Below, in pieces: positions 8,880 to 18,426 of a stretch of DNA of 64,000 bases. The notes under the pieces were generated by a model. That model did no database searches and had not been told where the DNA came from. It saw only the letters and a program-made list of their open reading frames with translations. Position numbers and translations under genes: made by a program. This DNA comes from Lentisphaerota bacterium (GTDB lineage Bacteria; Verrucomicrobiota; Lentisphaeria; Oligosphaerales; JABHEG01): assembly GCA_018676675.1 (NCBI GenBank), contig JABHEG010000133.1, forward strand, positions 1 through 64,000, read 5' to 3'. Position 1 is the first letter of the stretch. Every line of letters starts with the position of its first letter.

Positions 8880-9305
8880 TCACTTTGTTGCCGCGTCCAC
8901 GTCATCGCTGCTCTCGTCCGTTCCGGGGAAATCCTTGAGGAGGTCGTCCAACCCCTCGAAGGGGGAGAAGGTCGACGGGGCCGGCTCATCGTCCTCGGGC
9001 CGTGCCCCTCCGTGGTAGTCCACCAGCTTGTGTTTCTCATGCTCGTGGTCGTGACAGTAGAGGCACAGCAGCTCCCAGTTGCTGCCGTCGGGAGCGTTGT
9101 TCGTGTGATCACAGTCTTTGTGATGGACGGTCAGCTCTTTGAGGCGCTTGCCGGAGAACTCCCGGGCGCAGCTTGCGCACACGTGCGGGAACATCCTCAA
9201 TGCTCGTTGCCGGTAGGATTGCTGTTCCTGTGCTGCCTTGTTGCGACGCTGTCTCAGGATCTCGGCATTCGCCGCGGCGCTCAGTGGTGTCTGCTTGGCT
9301 GCCAT
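8880..9305 (-). CDS. YajD-like HNH nuclease family protein
   Basis: This 141-residue protein has CASC near residue 43, a central HHKDCDHTNN followed by NWELLCLYCHDHEH around residues 61-88, and an acidic C-terminal tail (EPAP..DESSDDVD). The paired CxxC motifs bracketing the HH..N..H core match small HNH nucleases such as YajD, which bind zinc structurally and a catalytic metal at the H-N-H site. The start at 9305 is chosen because the HNH homology begins here; GGAAG lies ten bases upstream. It is followed eight bases later by a secreted lyase gene, an odd partner for a cytoplasmic nuclease. Physiological role unknown. Confidence 0.8.
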   Translation of the reverse strand: MAAKQTPLSAAANAEILRQRRNKAAQEQQSYRQRALRMFPHVCASCAREFSGKRLKELTVHHKDCDHTNNAPDGSNWELLCLYCHDHEHEKHKLVDYHGGARPEDDEPAPSTFSPFEGLDDLLKDFPGTDESSDDVDAATK

Positions 9306-9528
9306 GTCGCCATATCTTCCTTGCTCGTAGTTGATGTTGCTGCCAGTCTGACGAAAGAACGGGAGATGGTTTGACTGTAATACCGTTCCGGATGACCTGC
9401 GAGCGTGTGCACAAGGTCGTTCTGAAGTCGTTTGTCCTATGATCTCGCTTGACACTGGCAAGTTCGCCCGGGGCGTGCTATTGCAGGTGCGTTCCCGGAG
9501 AGTCTTCCGCCATCCAGGAGAACCGATC

Positions 9529-12500
9529 GTGTATACGAGAATCTGTGGTTGCTGGTCGCTACTGTCACTCTCATTGGGGTGCGCGTGGAGCTTCCCGGTG
9601 GATACCTCCGAGCAACCGGACACACATCCGCCGCTGTCCCCGCCCGATGGAGAGGTCGCCATCACCAATCCGCCGTCTCTGATCTGGCGCGCGGACAGCC
9701 AGGCCGTTGCGTACACGGTCGAGTTCTGCCGGGTCGAGACCTTCGGGCGCGATGTCATCCGCGTCGATGGTGTCGACATGCCGTTTTACAACCATTCGGC
9801 CCCGCTCGCGAATGGCACCTGGCACTGGCGCTACTTCGTTCTTGACAGGGATGGGCATCGCTCCGAACCAGGACCGGTGCGCAGCTTCGTTGTCACTCCA
9901 GAGTCGGTTTTGTTGCCGGTTCCACCTACGCCACAAATCCTGGCCAGCATGCCGGCACATCCTCGTATCTATGTGACGCCGGATGCGCTGGAGGAGTTCC
10001 GCGCCCGTCGGACCGGGGCCGCCAGAGAGGCCTGGCGACACCTTCGTCACCGGGCGGATGGATACCTGCGTGCGGCCGAACGCAAGCTTGATTTGCAGCC
10101 GATGCCCGAGAATCCCGGGAGCGCTCGTAAGCAGGTCTTCTACGTGAAGGACGGAACGCCGTTTGTACCCAAAGGCTACCGAAGCCGCGAACTCAACGCT
10201 GACGCCGGCAGGGCCAACGTCCTTTCCTTCGCATACCTGATCAGCGGCGATACCACGTACGCGGAAGCGGCGAAAAAGTGGCTGCTCTTTGTCGCACCGT
10301 TTCGTATGGACTATCACTTGGAGGACAGAGGTCAGCATGACACGGTGGTATACAACTACGAGTACGGTTTGAAGGGCGTGGCCCTGGCGTTCGACCGCCT
10401 CTACGAGCATCTCAGTGAGTCCGAGCGCCGTCAGGTGCTCGACCACATCGATTACCATGGTGACAACGCCTATCGATGGTGCCGAACCCGTCTCAAGCTG
10501 CATCTCAACTACCAGAATTCGCACGGGCAGCAGTGTATGCACGCGCTGCTGACAACGGCTCTGGCCGTGGCCACCGACTCGCTTCGTGCGGCTGAGTGGT
10601 GTGATTGGCTGATTCGCCAATATGTCAATCGCATTGCCTGGGGCGGGAATGACGGTGGGTACTCGGAAGGGCAGACCTACGGGCACAAGTTCCAGTTCAT
10701 CCTGGACGGCCTCCTCGCTTTGGACTCCGCCACTGGAATTGACGTGTTCAAGAAGGCACGGATGCGCAACTCTGGGGACTTCTGGCTCTACTGCATGAGC
10801 CTGAACTATTGGTGGAATCACTGGGGCGACGTGTACTCCCTGCTCTACCCCATGGTCGGGAATAGTGCGGACGGCTACATCGCCGGCCTGCTGGCGCACA
10901 AGACCGGGAACCGAGCCCTGAAATGGTATAGCGATACCGTGGTCTGTAACCCGGCACATATGCCCTTCCGGTACACCTCGAGCACAGACCTGAAGCCCAA
11001 ACCCCCGATCGACATTGCCCAAGCCCGGCTCTTCCCGGAAGTCGGTCAGATCGCGGCCTACGACCGGTTCTACGACCATCGGTCCAGCCGCATCTTCTTT
11101 CGATCGAGTCCCTGGGGAAGTCACAGCCATGCACATGCAGACCAGAATGGATTCGTCCTGCACGCAGGGGGTGAAATCATGGCCTGTGATGCGGGGTATT
11201 ACACCTACTGCGGAGACACCTACCACCGCCAGTGGAGTGTGAGCACGAAAGCGCACAACTCGATTCTGGTCAATGGCGAAGGGCAACCCAAGAGCATCGA
11301 CTCCAAAGGCGAGGTGACCGCGTTCTTCAACACGCCGACGCACTGTCTGTTCACCGGTTCAGCGGCCGCAGCTTACCCGGAACAGCTCGGGGCCTTCGAC
11401 CGCACCGTGCTGTTCATCCGGCCGGGCGTGTTCGTCGTGCACGACGAACTTGTTGCGCAGGAGCCATCCGTGTTCAGTTGGGTCCTCAACGCGTTCCAGG
11501 AGGTCCAGGTGGATGAGTCGAAGGCAACCCTCGTGGTCAGACAGCAGGAGGAACGGCTTCGCGTGCAGCACCTGGCACCGCAGAACCTGACTTACAGCCA
11601 GAGCAATGATCGACCGTTTCCCCTGAAGACTAAGCGATTCTGTCGGGTGACCGAAGCGTTCCCGCAACACCATCATGTTCGGGTCACCACGACCGAGAAA
11701 CGCAAGAATGAGCGGATCTTGGCCGTGATGGACGCTTTCCAGGAGCAGAGCGGTCCCGTCCTCTCTGACCTGGAGCGGCTTGAGACAGACGACATCTTGG
11801 GCGTTCGATTCAGAGCTGCGGACGGGATTGAGACCGTTCTGTTCCGATCGCAGGCTGCGGAGAAGAGTTCCCCTGTGTCTCTGGCGGGCATCGAGAGCGA
11901 CGCGCGTGTCACGAGCATCCGCTGTCGAGACGACGGGCACACAGACCAGTGGTTCCTCCAGGCCGGTTCGCGTCTGATTGTGGACGGAGGCGCCCTGTTC
12001 AGCGCCGATTCTGCCTGTGATGCGGCCCTCGTCCCGGGGCCCGGTGGAGGCCAGATCTGGATCACAAACGGGGTCGCGGTCAAGGCCCGTTTCCGGCTGG
12101 CCCAACGCCCCTCGACGTTGTTCATCGCCCCGCCCAACTGCCCCGACCAGGCGAAGCCACTGTCCTTTGTGTGGAACGATGGCTTCCTTGAAGTCGCGCT
12201 GTCCGAGGCGGGGGAGCATGTGTGCTGGATCGATCCGGTCATGGACCTGACCCGTCCCCCAAAACCGCTGGAATTGACTGTGACCGATGGCGTCGGGAGC
12301 TATGTCCTCGAGCTTGAAACAGCCGTGGCAGACAATGGCGAGCTGATTGCTTTCGCTGAACTGGACCCGCGCGAACCTGGCCTCTACACGATCAGCGCCG
12401 GCGAGGCCGAACTGCTCATCCAGAACCGTTGGGACCCGGTCCTGAACGCGAGGGGAAAGTCCAGTGTTGCCGGGCTGTTCCGGGAAGCCACAGAAGTGCT

Positions 12501-13020
12501 CATTCGCTATGCTCCAACGTCGAGCGTTGAAGCACGAGCTGAGCTGAAAGAGAGTCTGCGTGGCCGGATTGTGAACCTGCTCAGGAACGGGGACTTCGAG
12601 CGTGGTGTTCCCTCCTGGCCCCCCCGGGGGTGGACGATCAGCCACCCTCGCACCGGCGACTTGGGGTGGCCGGGCTGGAGCCAGGAGAGTCCTGCGGAGG
12701 GCGCATCCTGTCTGCGGTTCTTCCGGCCGAAGGACCGGATCTCAGCGCGTAGCCAGCCGATGCGTTTACGCAAGGAAGCCAAGTACATCCTGCGTTTCAA
12801 GGCTCGTGGCACGGCGACCCACGCCAAGGTCGCTGTTTCCGGCCAGCTTGGCACCAGCGCCAAGGTTGAGGTCGCGCCCAGTGAGGCATGGCGTGAGTAC
12901 CAGACCGAACTGAACGGGCACCCGGGCTACTGCATAGTCTCAGTCGACTTCAAAGCCGGGGGCGACCCGGACCAAATCCTCTGGGTAGACGACATGGAGT
13001 TCGGATACATCGTGCCGTGA
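9529..13020 (+). CDS. Large secreted heparinase II/III family lyase with CBM-like C-terminus
   Basis: The 1,163-residue product starts at a GTG with an AGGAG ribosome site eight bases upstream; an earlier in-frame ATG at 9439 lacks one. A hydrophobic leader ends in LSLGCAWS, either a signal peptide or a non-canonical lipobox. An FN3-like segment (about 35-125: NPPSLIWR..YTVEF) precedes a DUF4962-like toroid domain (about 140-480). The heparinase II/III beta-sandwich follows, with GSHSHAHADQNGF near residue 530, where the His and Tyr residues of these lyases reside. Residues from about 1020 (NLLRNGDFERG) form a CBM4/9-like jelly roll. It should cleave a uronic-acid polysaccharide outside the cell. 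It is convergent with the MttB-like gene. Confidence 0.88.
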   Translation: MYTRICGCWSLLSLSLGCAWSFPVDTSEQPDTHPPLSPPDGEVAITNPPSLIWRADSQAVAYTVEFCRVETFGRDVIRVDGVDMPFYNHSAPLANGTWHWRYFVLDRDGHRSEPGPVRSFVVTPESVLLPVPPTPQILASMPAHPRIYVTPDALEEFRARRTGAAREAWRHLRHRADGYLRAAERKLDLQPMPENPGSARKQVFYVKDGTPFVPKGYRSRELNADAGRANVLSFAYLISGDTTYAEAAKKWLLFVAPFRMDYHLEDRGQHDTVVYNYEYGLKGVALAFDRLYEHLSESERRQVLDHIDYHGDNAYRWCRTRLKLHLNYQNSHGQQCMHALLTTALAVATDSLRAAEWCDWLIRQYVNRIAWGGNDGGYSEGQTYGHKFQFILDGLLALDSATGIDVFKKARMRNSGDFWLYCMSLNYWWNHWGDVYSLLYPMVGNSADGYIAGLLAHKTGNRALKWYSDTVVCNPAHMPFRYTSSTDLKPKPPIDIAQARLFPEVGQIAAYDRFYDHRSSRIFFRSSPWGSHSHAHADQNGFVLHAGGEIMACDAGYYTYCGDTYHRQWSVSTKAHNSILVNGEGQPKSIDSKGEVTAFFNTPTHCLFTGSAAAAYPEQLGAFDRTVLFIRPGVFVVHDELVAQEPSVFSWVLNAFQEVQVDESKATLVVRQQEERLRVQHLAPQNLTYSQSNDRPFPLKTKRFCRVTEAFPQHHHVRVTTTEKRKNERILAVMDAFQEQSGPVLSDLERLETDDILGVRFRAADGIETVLFRSQAAEKSSPVSLAGIESDARVTSIRCRDDGHTDQWFLQAGSRLIVDGGALFSADSACDAALVPGPGGGQIWITNGVAVKARFRLAQRPSTLFIAPPNCPDQAKPLSFVWNDGFLEVALSEAGEHVCWIDPVMDLTRPPKPLELTVTDGVGSYVLELETAVADNGELIAFAELDPREPGLYTISAGEAELLIQNRWDPVLNARGKSSVAGLFREATEVLIRYAPTSSVEARAELKESLRGRIVNLLRNGDFERGVPSWPPRGWTISHPRTGDLGWPGWSQESPAEGASCLRFFRPKDRISARSQPMRLRKEAKYILRFKARGTATHAKVAVSGQLGTSAKVEVAPSEAWREYQTELNGHPGYCIVSVDFKAGGDPDQILWVDDMEFGYIVP

Positions 13021-13062
13021 TCGCGGAGGGGCAAGGCCCGGCAGTCACCCCCGCGGGTGTAA

Positions 13063-13161
13063 CTTGGCCCGGCTGTGAATGGCCAAGCCAATGTGGGAGG
13101 CGGTGCCACCCGCCGATCTTCTCTTCTGTTTCTGTCGGGGCGTGGCAGCCCCTCCCACATT
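13063..13161. repeat. Intergenic inverted repeats between convergent genes
   Basis: Two structures lie in the 158-base gap. CTTGGCC (13063-13069) pairs with GGCCAAG (13081-13087). AATGTGGGAGG (13090-13100) pairs exactly with CCTCCCACATT (13151-13161). The second contains the AATGTGGGAG repeat family also found at 6389 and 23661. It may serve as a bidirectional terminator for the flanking convergent genes, but no T tract is present. Confidence 0.6.
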
Positions 13162-13178
13162 GTGAACAGCCTGACGCT

Positions 13179-14588
13179 TCAGACGAGTTCGGTCCTTGCT
13201 CGCTCGACGACGGCTCGCATCTTCGCGAGCTGTTCGTCGCGACCGGTTGGCTTCTGGTAGCCGGAAATGAGGCTTTCCACCTTGTCCTGGAGCCGGTCGA
13301 GAACGCCCTGTTCCCACTCCGGCCCATTGTAGCCTGAACGATCGATGGTCGGCGTTAGCCATGTGTCGTCGCGGAAGTGGTTGAGGGTGTGGTCCTGATT
13401 CATGTAGCTCGTGCCGATGCCGAAGCCGACATCAACGATCGTGCTCAGCGCCAGCGTTTCTTCAGTGACCTCGATCTGTTTGCTGTACAGCTGTATGCCC
13501 ATCCCGAGCTCGCGCTCGAGGAGGATCTGCACCGGGCTCAGCGTCTTGCCGTCTTCGACCATGCCGCTCCCAACTCCGGGGTTGACACCGGTGAATGCGG
13601 CGACGGTCATCGCTTTGTAGGCCTTTTCCCAGGCCGCGAAGTAGCCGGGCACTTTGGCGCTGCAGTAATCGGCGCCACCGGGGCTGATGTGCACCCCCGT
13701 CCACTTGCCCATAAACTCAGCTGTAGCCAGGGCGTTACGCATGCCGTCCAGAGCGAAGTATGTGGCTGTTCCGGTCGCCATGTCCATTGACCCGCCCCAC
13801 ATGCTGCCGTAGAGGGGCACCCGTGGGTTAAGCGCTCGTCCGCAGATCCAAGTGGCGAGTTGCTCGGCGGCAGAGATGGCTATGAATCCCGCTGACGTGA
13901 TTGGCGTACTGACTCCACCAACCGGCATCTGGGTGAAGCCAACGCTCGCCCCCTCTCGGGCCCGGCGCAGGAACTTGTCCGCGACATCCTTGTCCAGCCG
14001 CAGTGGATGAGCGAAGCACGACGCACCCCAGTTGAACCAATTGTCGAACCCGAGGATGTTGCCCATCTCGATCAGGTAGTCAACCTGTTTGACGTGCCAG
14101 GCGAACGGCTTGCCCGGCTTGTGTGCGTACTCCGCAAGGACCAGTCCGGCCTCGAGGGGTTCGAGCATGGGGGGTACATCCCGCAGCAGAAGGCAGTGCC
14201 CTGAAGCACCCCCCGACAGCGCATCTCCGAACTTCGTCATCTCGATCAGGTCGTCACGTGTTCCCGGGCGCTTTTCTCGCTTCCGCTGGTCGTGGATGAA
14301 CTGGGCCACCTGACAGCCCATTCCCGGCAACCCGAAGTTGGGGAATTGCTTTGGCCCATTGCCTCTGCCGTCGCCGTGTTCGGCCTTGAGGGCGGTCACG
14401 AACGCTGCGGTCAGCACCTTGGGGAACATGGCCGTCTCGTTTTCCCGGTCCACGGTCGCTCCCCACTCTTCGAGCGCATCCAGCATCTCCCCGTTCTGGC
14501 ACAGGATCCCGACTTGCTCCAACACATCCAGTGCTGCGTCTCCAAGAGCGAACAGATCACTGTCTCTAAGCAGCTCAAACCTTGGCAT
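13179..14588 (-). CDS. MttB-superfamily (trimethylamine/glycine betaine-type) corrinoid methyltransferase, non-pyrrolysine
   Basis: The 469-residue protein shows the MttB family pattern throughout: ..ALDVLEQVGILCQNGEMLDAL.. at the N-terminus, ..DALSGGASGHCLL.. and ..GFTQMPVGGVSTPITSAG.. in the barrel. MttB-type enzymes move a methyl group from a quaternary or tertiary amine to a corrinoid protein. The classic enzyme needs pyrrolysine from an in-frame TAG, but this frame is uninterrupted at full length, so it belongs to the wider non-pyrrolysine group, whose known members use glycine betaine and similar compounds. An AAGGAG ribosome site lies six bases before the ATG. It lies 55 bases downstream of a lyase gene, suggesting co-transcription. 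No partner corrinoid protein is present in the window. Substrate unknown. Confidence 0.85.
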   Translation of the reverse strand: MPRFELLRDSDLFALGDAALDVLEQVGILCQNGEMLDALEEWGATVDRENETAMFPKVLTAAFVTALKAEHGDGRGNGPKQFPNFGLPGMGCQVAQFIHDQRKREKRPGTRDDLIEMTKFGDALSGGASGHCLLLRDVPPMLEPLEAGLVLAEYAHKPGKPFAWHVKQVDYLIEMGNILGFDNWFNWGASCFAHPLRLDKDVADKFLRRAREGASVGFTQMPVGGVSTPITSAGFIAISAAEQLATWICGRALNPRVPLYGSMWGGSMDMATGTATYFALDGMRNALATAEFMGKWTGVHISPGGADYCSAKVPGYFAAWEKAYKAMTVAAFTGVNPGVGSGMVEDGKTLSPVQILLERELGMGIQLYSKQIEVTEETLALSTIVDVGFGIGTSYMNQDHTLNHFRDDTWLTPTIDRSGYNGPEWEQGVLDRLQDKVESLISGYQKPTGRDEQLAKMRAVVERARTELV

Positions 14589-14643
14589 CGTTCTCTCCTT
14601 CTGAGGAATCCGTCAGGTTCATGTCTTGGTTTACCAACGTAGT

Positions 14644-17600
14644 TCATTCTGTTTCGTCGACCTCTTCAATTAACAGATTGTCGAGATAGACGACACCGGG
14701 CCCTCCGGTGAAGGCACCCGTCTTTATCAACAAGAGATCCGGCACGAAGTCCTTGGGGGTCAGGATGCGCTCCACGTGTTGCCACTGGTCATGGGGGCCT
14801 TTGCTCCGCACCGCCAGTTCCCAAACGCGGCCATTGCTCCATTTTGCGTGTGTGCCCTGCGTCTTCCAACCATAGCCGCCATACTGAAACCAGCCTTGTT
14901 TAGGAATGAAACAGTCATAGCTGACACGGTACCGCTTACTGACATCAATGGGGATGCTCGGGACACCACTAAAATGCGTCTTCTTTGTTCGTACGTCGAC
15001 CCTCAGGCAACGACCGTCCCGATCCGGCTCATTCCCCTCGATCGAGTTGCAGTCCACAAGGGTGAGAGCGCCTCCTCCTTTGAACGCAGACTGTTTCTCA
15101 TCGTCAAACGTCTCATGCAGGAGCACGTTGGGCTTGTATTCTGTGAGCTTGTCCGGGTCCCGCGAAAGCGTTTCTCCTCCAGCTGTCAGTTTTCCCGGAG
15201 CTCCCAGGTGCAGCGATGTGGTCGCCGCTCTCTGCCTGATCAAGCCCGCCGTCCCGTGGAACAATTGGTCGCTTTTCTCAGTCGCGAAAGGGCGGCGCCC
15301 GAGGAAGACCACATCTGTTCCATGGGCATGGGTGACGGTCACCTGCCTGCCGTCCTCGCTGAACTGAACCGTCGGCGGCGTGTCTGTCTTCATCCTCGGG
15401 TAGATCACCGCTGTGATCGTGTGTCCTCTGCGCCAGGACACCTTCAGCCCTTCCTGGGTGACGGAGAGCCGTCGGTACCTGCCCTCTCTATTGATGCCGT
15501 AGCACTCACGTGTTCGCTGTTCGGATGTCGCAATGGCGGCGATTCCTCCCAGGAAGATGTCGGTGTCAACGTCGTCCTTACCAGACAGCAGGGCGTGTCC
15601 GTCTTCGACAAGCAGGTCTGAACCGGTCAGCCAGAGCCGCCAGGTGGCGGGGGCGGGAATGGCTAGGCTGTCATGAATCACGAAGTAGGCCGGCCCCCGC
15701 AGGTCTGATTCCTTTACAAAGGCGATCTGTCGACGCCAGGTGGACTTGTTGGCGACGACATAGTCCAAGTTGGGCGAGGTCGAGAATCCATCAACGGTCA
15801 TGATCTGCCTGTCCGGAGCGATGGGGCTGACCAGCATGCTGTGATCGTCTCCGGGCATGTACCCCTGGTAGCCGAAATCGTCCGCGATGACCCGACCTTT
15901 GCCCCAGATTGTGATGCTGCCTGAGTCCTTGTCGTAGTGGGCGTGGTTTGAGCCGGTGATCATGTGCAGCATGGTCTCTCTTGCGTCAGGGAACCCATGT
16001 CTGAGGACGAGTCCGGTCTTGGGAAACCGTGCGCTCTTCCATTCCGGGGCTTTGGGGGAGATAGAGCGATCTGTCATGATGGTGCGGTAGCCTAGGAAGC
16101 CGGGGAAGGCTCCTCCTATGCCCGGGGTGGGCCAGGACTTGTGCTGGAGGTGCATCCATTGCATCTCGGCAGCGAATGCCGGATCCCTGTCCCTGTAGAG
16201 GAAAGCCAGCAGGCCGAATTCCCCTGTGGGTTCCTGGACGTACGTGTTGCCCAAAGGAGGCAGATGCCGGTAGCCCTGGAAGCGCGAGTCAGGCGGGGTG
16301 GATATCTGACTGAACCAGTTCGCGACAACCTTGATTCTGGGGTTGCTGAGATAGTCGCCCAGACCGGCATTCTGAGCCATGACAAAGGAGCTGAGGATAG
16401 GGTCGAACGAGACCATCGCGTAGTGTGGCGCCTCTAGCCAGCCGCCATTGTCATCCGACCAGGCGTTCAGTTGCCTTTCCAGTTCCTTCAGACCACGGGT
16501 CGTCCAAGTCTTGGCCATAGGGTGCGTGTTCAGCAGGCACCCGATCGAGGTCATGTATCCGTGGACGCTGGTGGTCATATTGGGATTGGCCGCATAGCCT
16601 CGTGCGGGAGACCAGTAGTCCGGGCGCGTGATGGTGTACCCCAGGAAAGCCGCCTGAGCCAGGATGCGTTGGCGTTCCTCATCTGTGCAGTGGCCGCCCC
16701 AGAGAACGGCGTCGCCAAGCAACATGGCGGTGGTCAGCGAGCGGTGGTGATGGGGGGCGCAACCGAATGGCACGTCCGGCTGGTGCGTGTAGTAGTTCAC
16801 ACAGCGCTGCAGCGTTCTCAGCAAGGAGTCGGTGATATAACGGCCCAGTCTGGCATCGCCTGTGGCGAAGTAGGCAGCGATTGCTTTCTCGATCCGGTCA
16901 TGCGCAAGGACTTGTTTGACTCTCACGATCCGCGGGATCGCGCTGAGATGGGTGTCGACTCCCGCAGTTGCTTCCTGGTAGCGCGCTACGTCTTCGGGGG
17001 TGAAGAGCACGTGTGGGTATTCGGGCTCTGCATCCGGCCATTCGCAGACGTAGTCTTTCACCAGATCCAGGGGGACATGTCCGTGTTTGATCAGGTATCG
17101 GTACGGGAGCAATGAGTAGAACTGGTGTTTACCGTTCGCGAACTCATTGAGGACGCGTTTCTGCGGCAGGCAGCAGATCATCCAACGGCGCTTCCCGGGG
17201 GTCAAGCGGGCTGCCATCCGTATTGCTCCCCGCGTGCTTGTGACCTGGAAACGTGGCCGCTGTCGCTGCCCGCGCTTCATCGCAGGATCCACCCAGTCTC
17301 CGGCGTGTCCAGCGGCGACGGACAGCAGGTCGACGTCGTTGTAGAGGCTGAAGCAGTTGCCCTGCCGTTCCTTTTCCCACCACCGTAACCATGGCTCCAG
17401 CGTATGGACTTCGCCTTCCTCGATGGTCCACGTTTTGTTTCTTCCCACGCGGCCCTTTCCGGTGCGGTAGAGCAGTGAGTGAGGGGCGAAACCGTCGCCC
17501 AGATCGAGAGAGAAGGAAGCCTTGGATTTCCCTTTGATCGCTCCCTCCTCATCCACCAGGATGACGGGTTCGTCAGCCTGCAGGCGGAAGCGTACTCTCC

Positions 17601-18198
17601 ACGTTGAGCCATCCCCCCACATCACGGTACTGCGCACGTCAGCGAAGACAGGCCCGTGCGAAAGGACCTTGGCCTCATACTCCAGGGGGCCATCGGGGAT
17701 TGCCAGTGATGAACCACCGACCCACGCGCCTGACGTCAGGCGGATCCGGGCGATGGGGCCTTCATCGCTCGCAAGTTGTTTCCTTATCCGGATGCCGATG
17801 TGTTGGTTAGTCAGGATGATCTCATCGTCCGACTCGCGAACCAGAGGGGGGGATGGTTCGGCTTTGGGCGGCGCGGCTGTCAGTGTCCATGTTTCCGCCG
17901 TGAACGGTTTCACCGAAGCCTGGAACCACAGTGTCGCGCTTTTCAGCGAACCATCATCGTGAAGCGTCACCGCTTCCAGCTGAGCAGGGACCGGTTCGTC
18001 TCGCACCCCGAGCAAGGACAGGGCGCCCTGGGGGAACGCCCCCTGTTCGAACTGAAAGGCGTAGTGAACCGTCTCATTCTGCCAGTGCCGATTCAGGTAG
18101 TCTCTGATGCAGATCGTGGTCCCCTCACGGACGGGCGGCGCTGCCAACAGGGCCTGGCAGCACGACAAGATGGCAAGCAATCTCCAATAGCGGTGCAT
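14644..18198 (-). CDS. Secreted protein with RIFT-barrel-like N-terminus and heparinase II/III-like lyase domain
   Basis: The 1,184-residue product has a signal peptide (..LLAILSCCQALLAAPP). Residues 25-110 resemble the PcRGLX/YetA-type RIFT-barrel domain (..FPQGALSLLG..VPAQ..DDGSLKSATLWFQA..). A helical toroid region spans about 400-700 (..MTTSVHGYMTSIG.., ..DDNGGWLEAPHYA..). A heparinase-like beta-sandwich carries GSNHAHYDKDSGS near residue 750. The last 170 residues form a jelly-roll CBM-like domain (..YDCFIPKQGWFQYGGYGW..). The ATG at 18198 is preferred because GGAG lies five bases upstream; a GTG at 18204 is also in frame. Presumed role is elimination or hydrolysis of an acidic polysaccharide. 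It is followed closely by the MttB-like gene. The substrate cannot be read from sequence. Confidence 0.78.
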   Translation of the reverse strand: MHRYWRLLAILSCCQALLAAPPVREGTTICIRDYLNRHWQNETVHYAFQFEQGAFPQGALSLLGVRDEPVPAQLEAVTLHDDGSLKSATLWFQASVKPFTAETWTLTAAPPKAEPSPPLVRESDDEIILTNQHIGIRIRKQLASDEGPIARIRLTSGAWVGGSSLAIPDGPLEYEAKVLSHGPVFADVRSTVMWGDGSTWRVRFRLQADEPVILVDEEGAIKGKSKASFSLDLGDGFAPHSLLYRTGKGRVGRNKTWTIEEGEVHTLEPWLRWWEKERQGNCFSLYNDVDLLSVAAGHAGDWVDPAMKRGQRQRPRFQVTSTRGAIRMAARLTPGKRRWMICCLPQKRVLNEFANGKHQFYSLLPYRYLIKHGHVPLDLVKDYVCEWPDAEPEYPHVLFTPEDVARYQEATAGVDTHLSAIPRIVRVKQVLAHDRIEKAIAAYFATGDARLGRYITDSLLRTLQRCVNYYTHQPDVPFGCAPHHHRSLTTAMLLGDAVLWGGHCTDEERQRILAQAAFLGYTITRPDYWSPARGYAANPNMTTSVHGYMTSIGCLLNTHPMAKTWTTRGLKELERQLNAWSDDNGGWLEAPHYAMVSFDPILSSFVMAQNAGLGDYLSNPRIKVVANWFSQISTPPDSRFQGYRHLPPLGNTYVQEPTGEFGLLAFLYRDRDPAFAAEMQWMHLQHKSWPTPGIGGAFPGFLGYRTIMTDRSISPKAPEWKSARFPKTGLVLRHGFPDARETMLHMITGSNHAHYDKDSGSITIWGKGRVIADDFGYQGYMPGDDHSMLVSPIAPDRQIMTVDGFSTSPNLDYVVANKSTWRRQIAFVKESDLRGPAYFVIHDSLAIPAPATWRLWLTGSDLLVEDGHALLSGKDDVDTDIFLGGIAAIATSEQRTRECYGINREGRYRRLSVTQEGLKVSWRRGHTITAVIYPRMKTDTPPTVQFSEDGRQVTVTHAHGTDVVFLGRRPFATEKSDQLFHGTAGLIRQRAATTSLHLGAPGKLTAGGETLSRDPDKLTEYKPNVLLHETFDDEKQSAFKGGGALTLVDCNSIEGNEPDRDGRCLRVDVRTKKTHFSGVPSIPIDVSKRYRVSYDCFIPKQGWFQYGGYGWKTQGTHAKWSNGRVWELAVRSKGPHDQWQHVERILTPKDFVPDLLLIKTGAFTGGPGVVYLDNLLIEEVDETE

Positions 18199-18257
18199 GG
18201 TCACTCCACTGTTTCGTTTCCGCAGAGGCCTAATGTCATTGACTTGGGGCGTTCGGT

Positions 18258-18315
18258 GTATGTAGTTCCGCGTTCATGCGGCCCGGACAGACCGTCTAAA
18301 GACGGAACTACGTAC
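18258..18315. repeat. Imperfect 13-bp inverted repeat
   Basis: 18258-18270 (GTATGTAGTTCCG) pairs with 18303-18315 (CGGAACTACGTAC) with one G-T pair, around a 32-base loop. It lies upstream of the large lyase gene that starts at 18198 and could be a repeat element or a transcription end for the upstream pair. Confidence 0.5.
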
Positions 18316-18372
18316 GGGGCACTCGTCCGCTCGCGTTGACACCAGCCGCGGCTTTGCTGAACGGGCTTCTTC

Positions 18373-18426
18373 GTCAGAGCCCTGACCAGCGGGAGGGGAC
18401 CGCTTACGGTGTGCGCGGCTCTGTCA
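18373..18426. repeat. GTCAGAGCCCTGACC / GCGCGGCTCTG intergenic repeat
   Basis: The unit contains CAGAGCC (18375-18381) and GGCTCTG (18417-18423) as inverted arms. It also carries two motifs found again at 23557-23650 and, in the opposite orientation, at 36293-36490. It overlaps the last codon and stop of the gene ending at 18424. Confidence 0.6.

Noticed and set aside
9571..11343. 590-codon minus-strand open frame inside the large lyase gene
   Set aside because: The opposite strand encodes a clear heparinase family protein; the antisense frame shows no motif or signal and is a product of high GC content.
13179..14588. Possible pyrrolysine-containing MttB
   Set aside because: The frame has no internal TAG and is full length, so it belongs to the non-pyrrolysine part of the superfamily.
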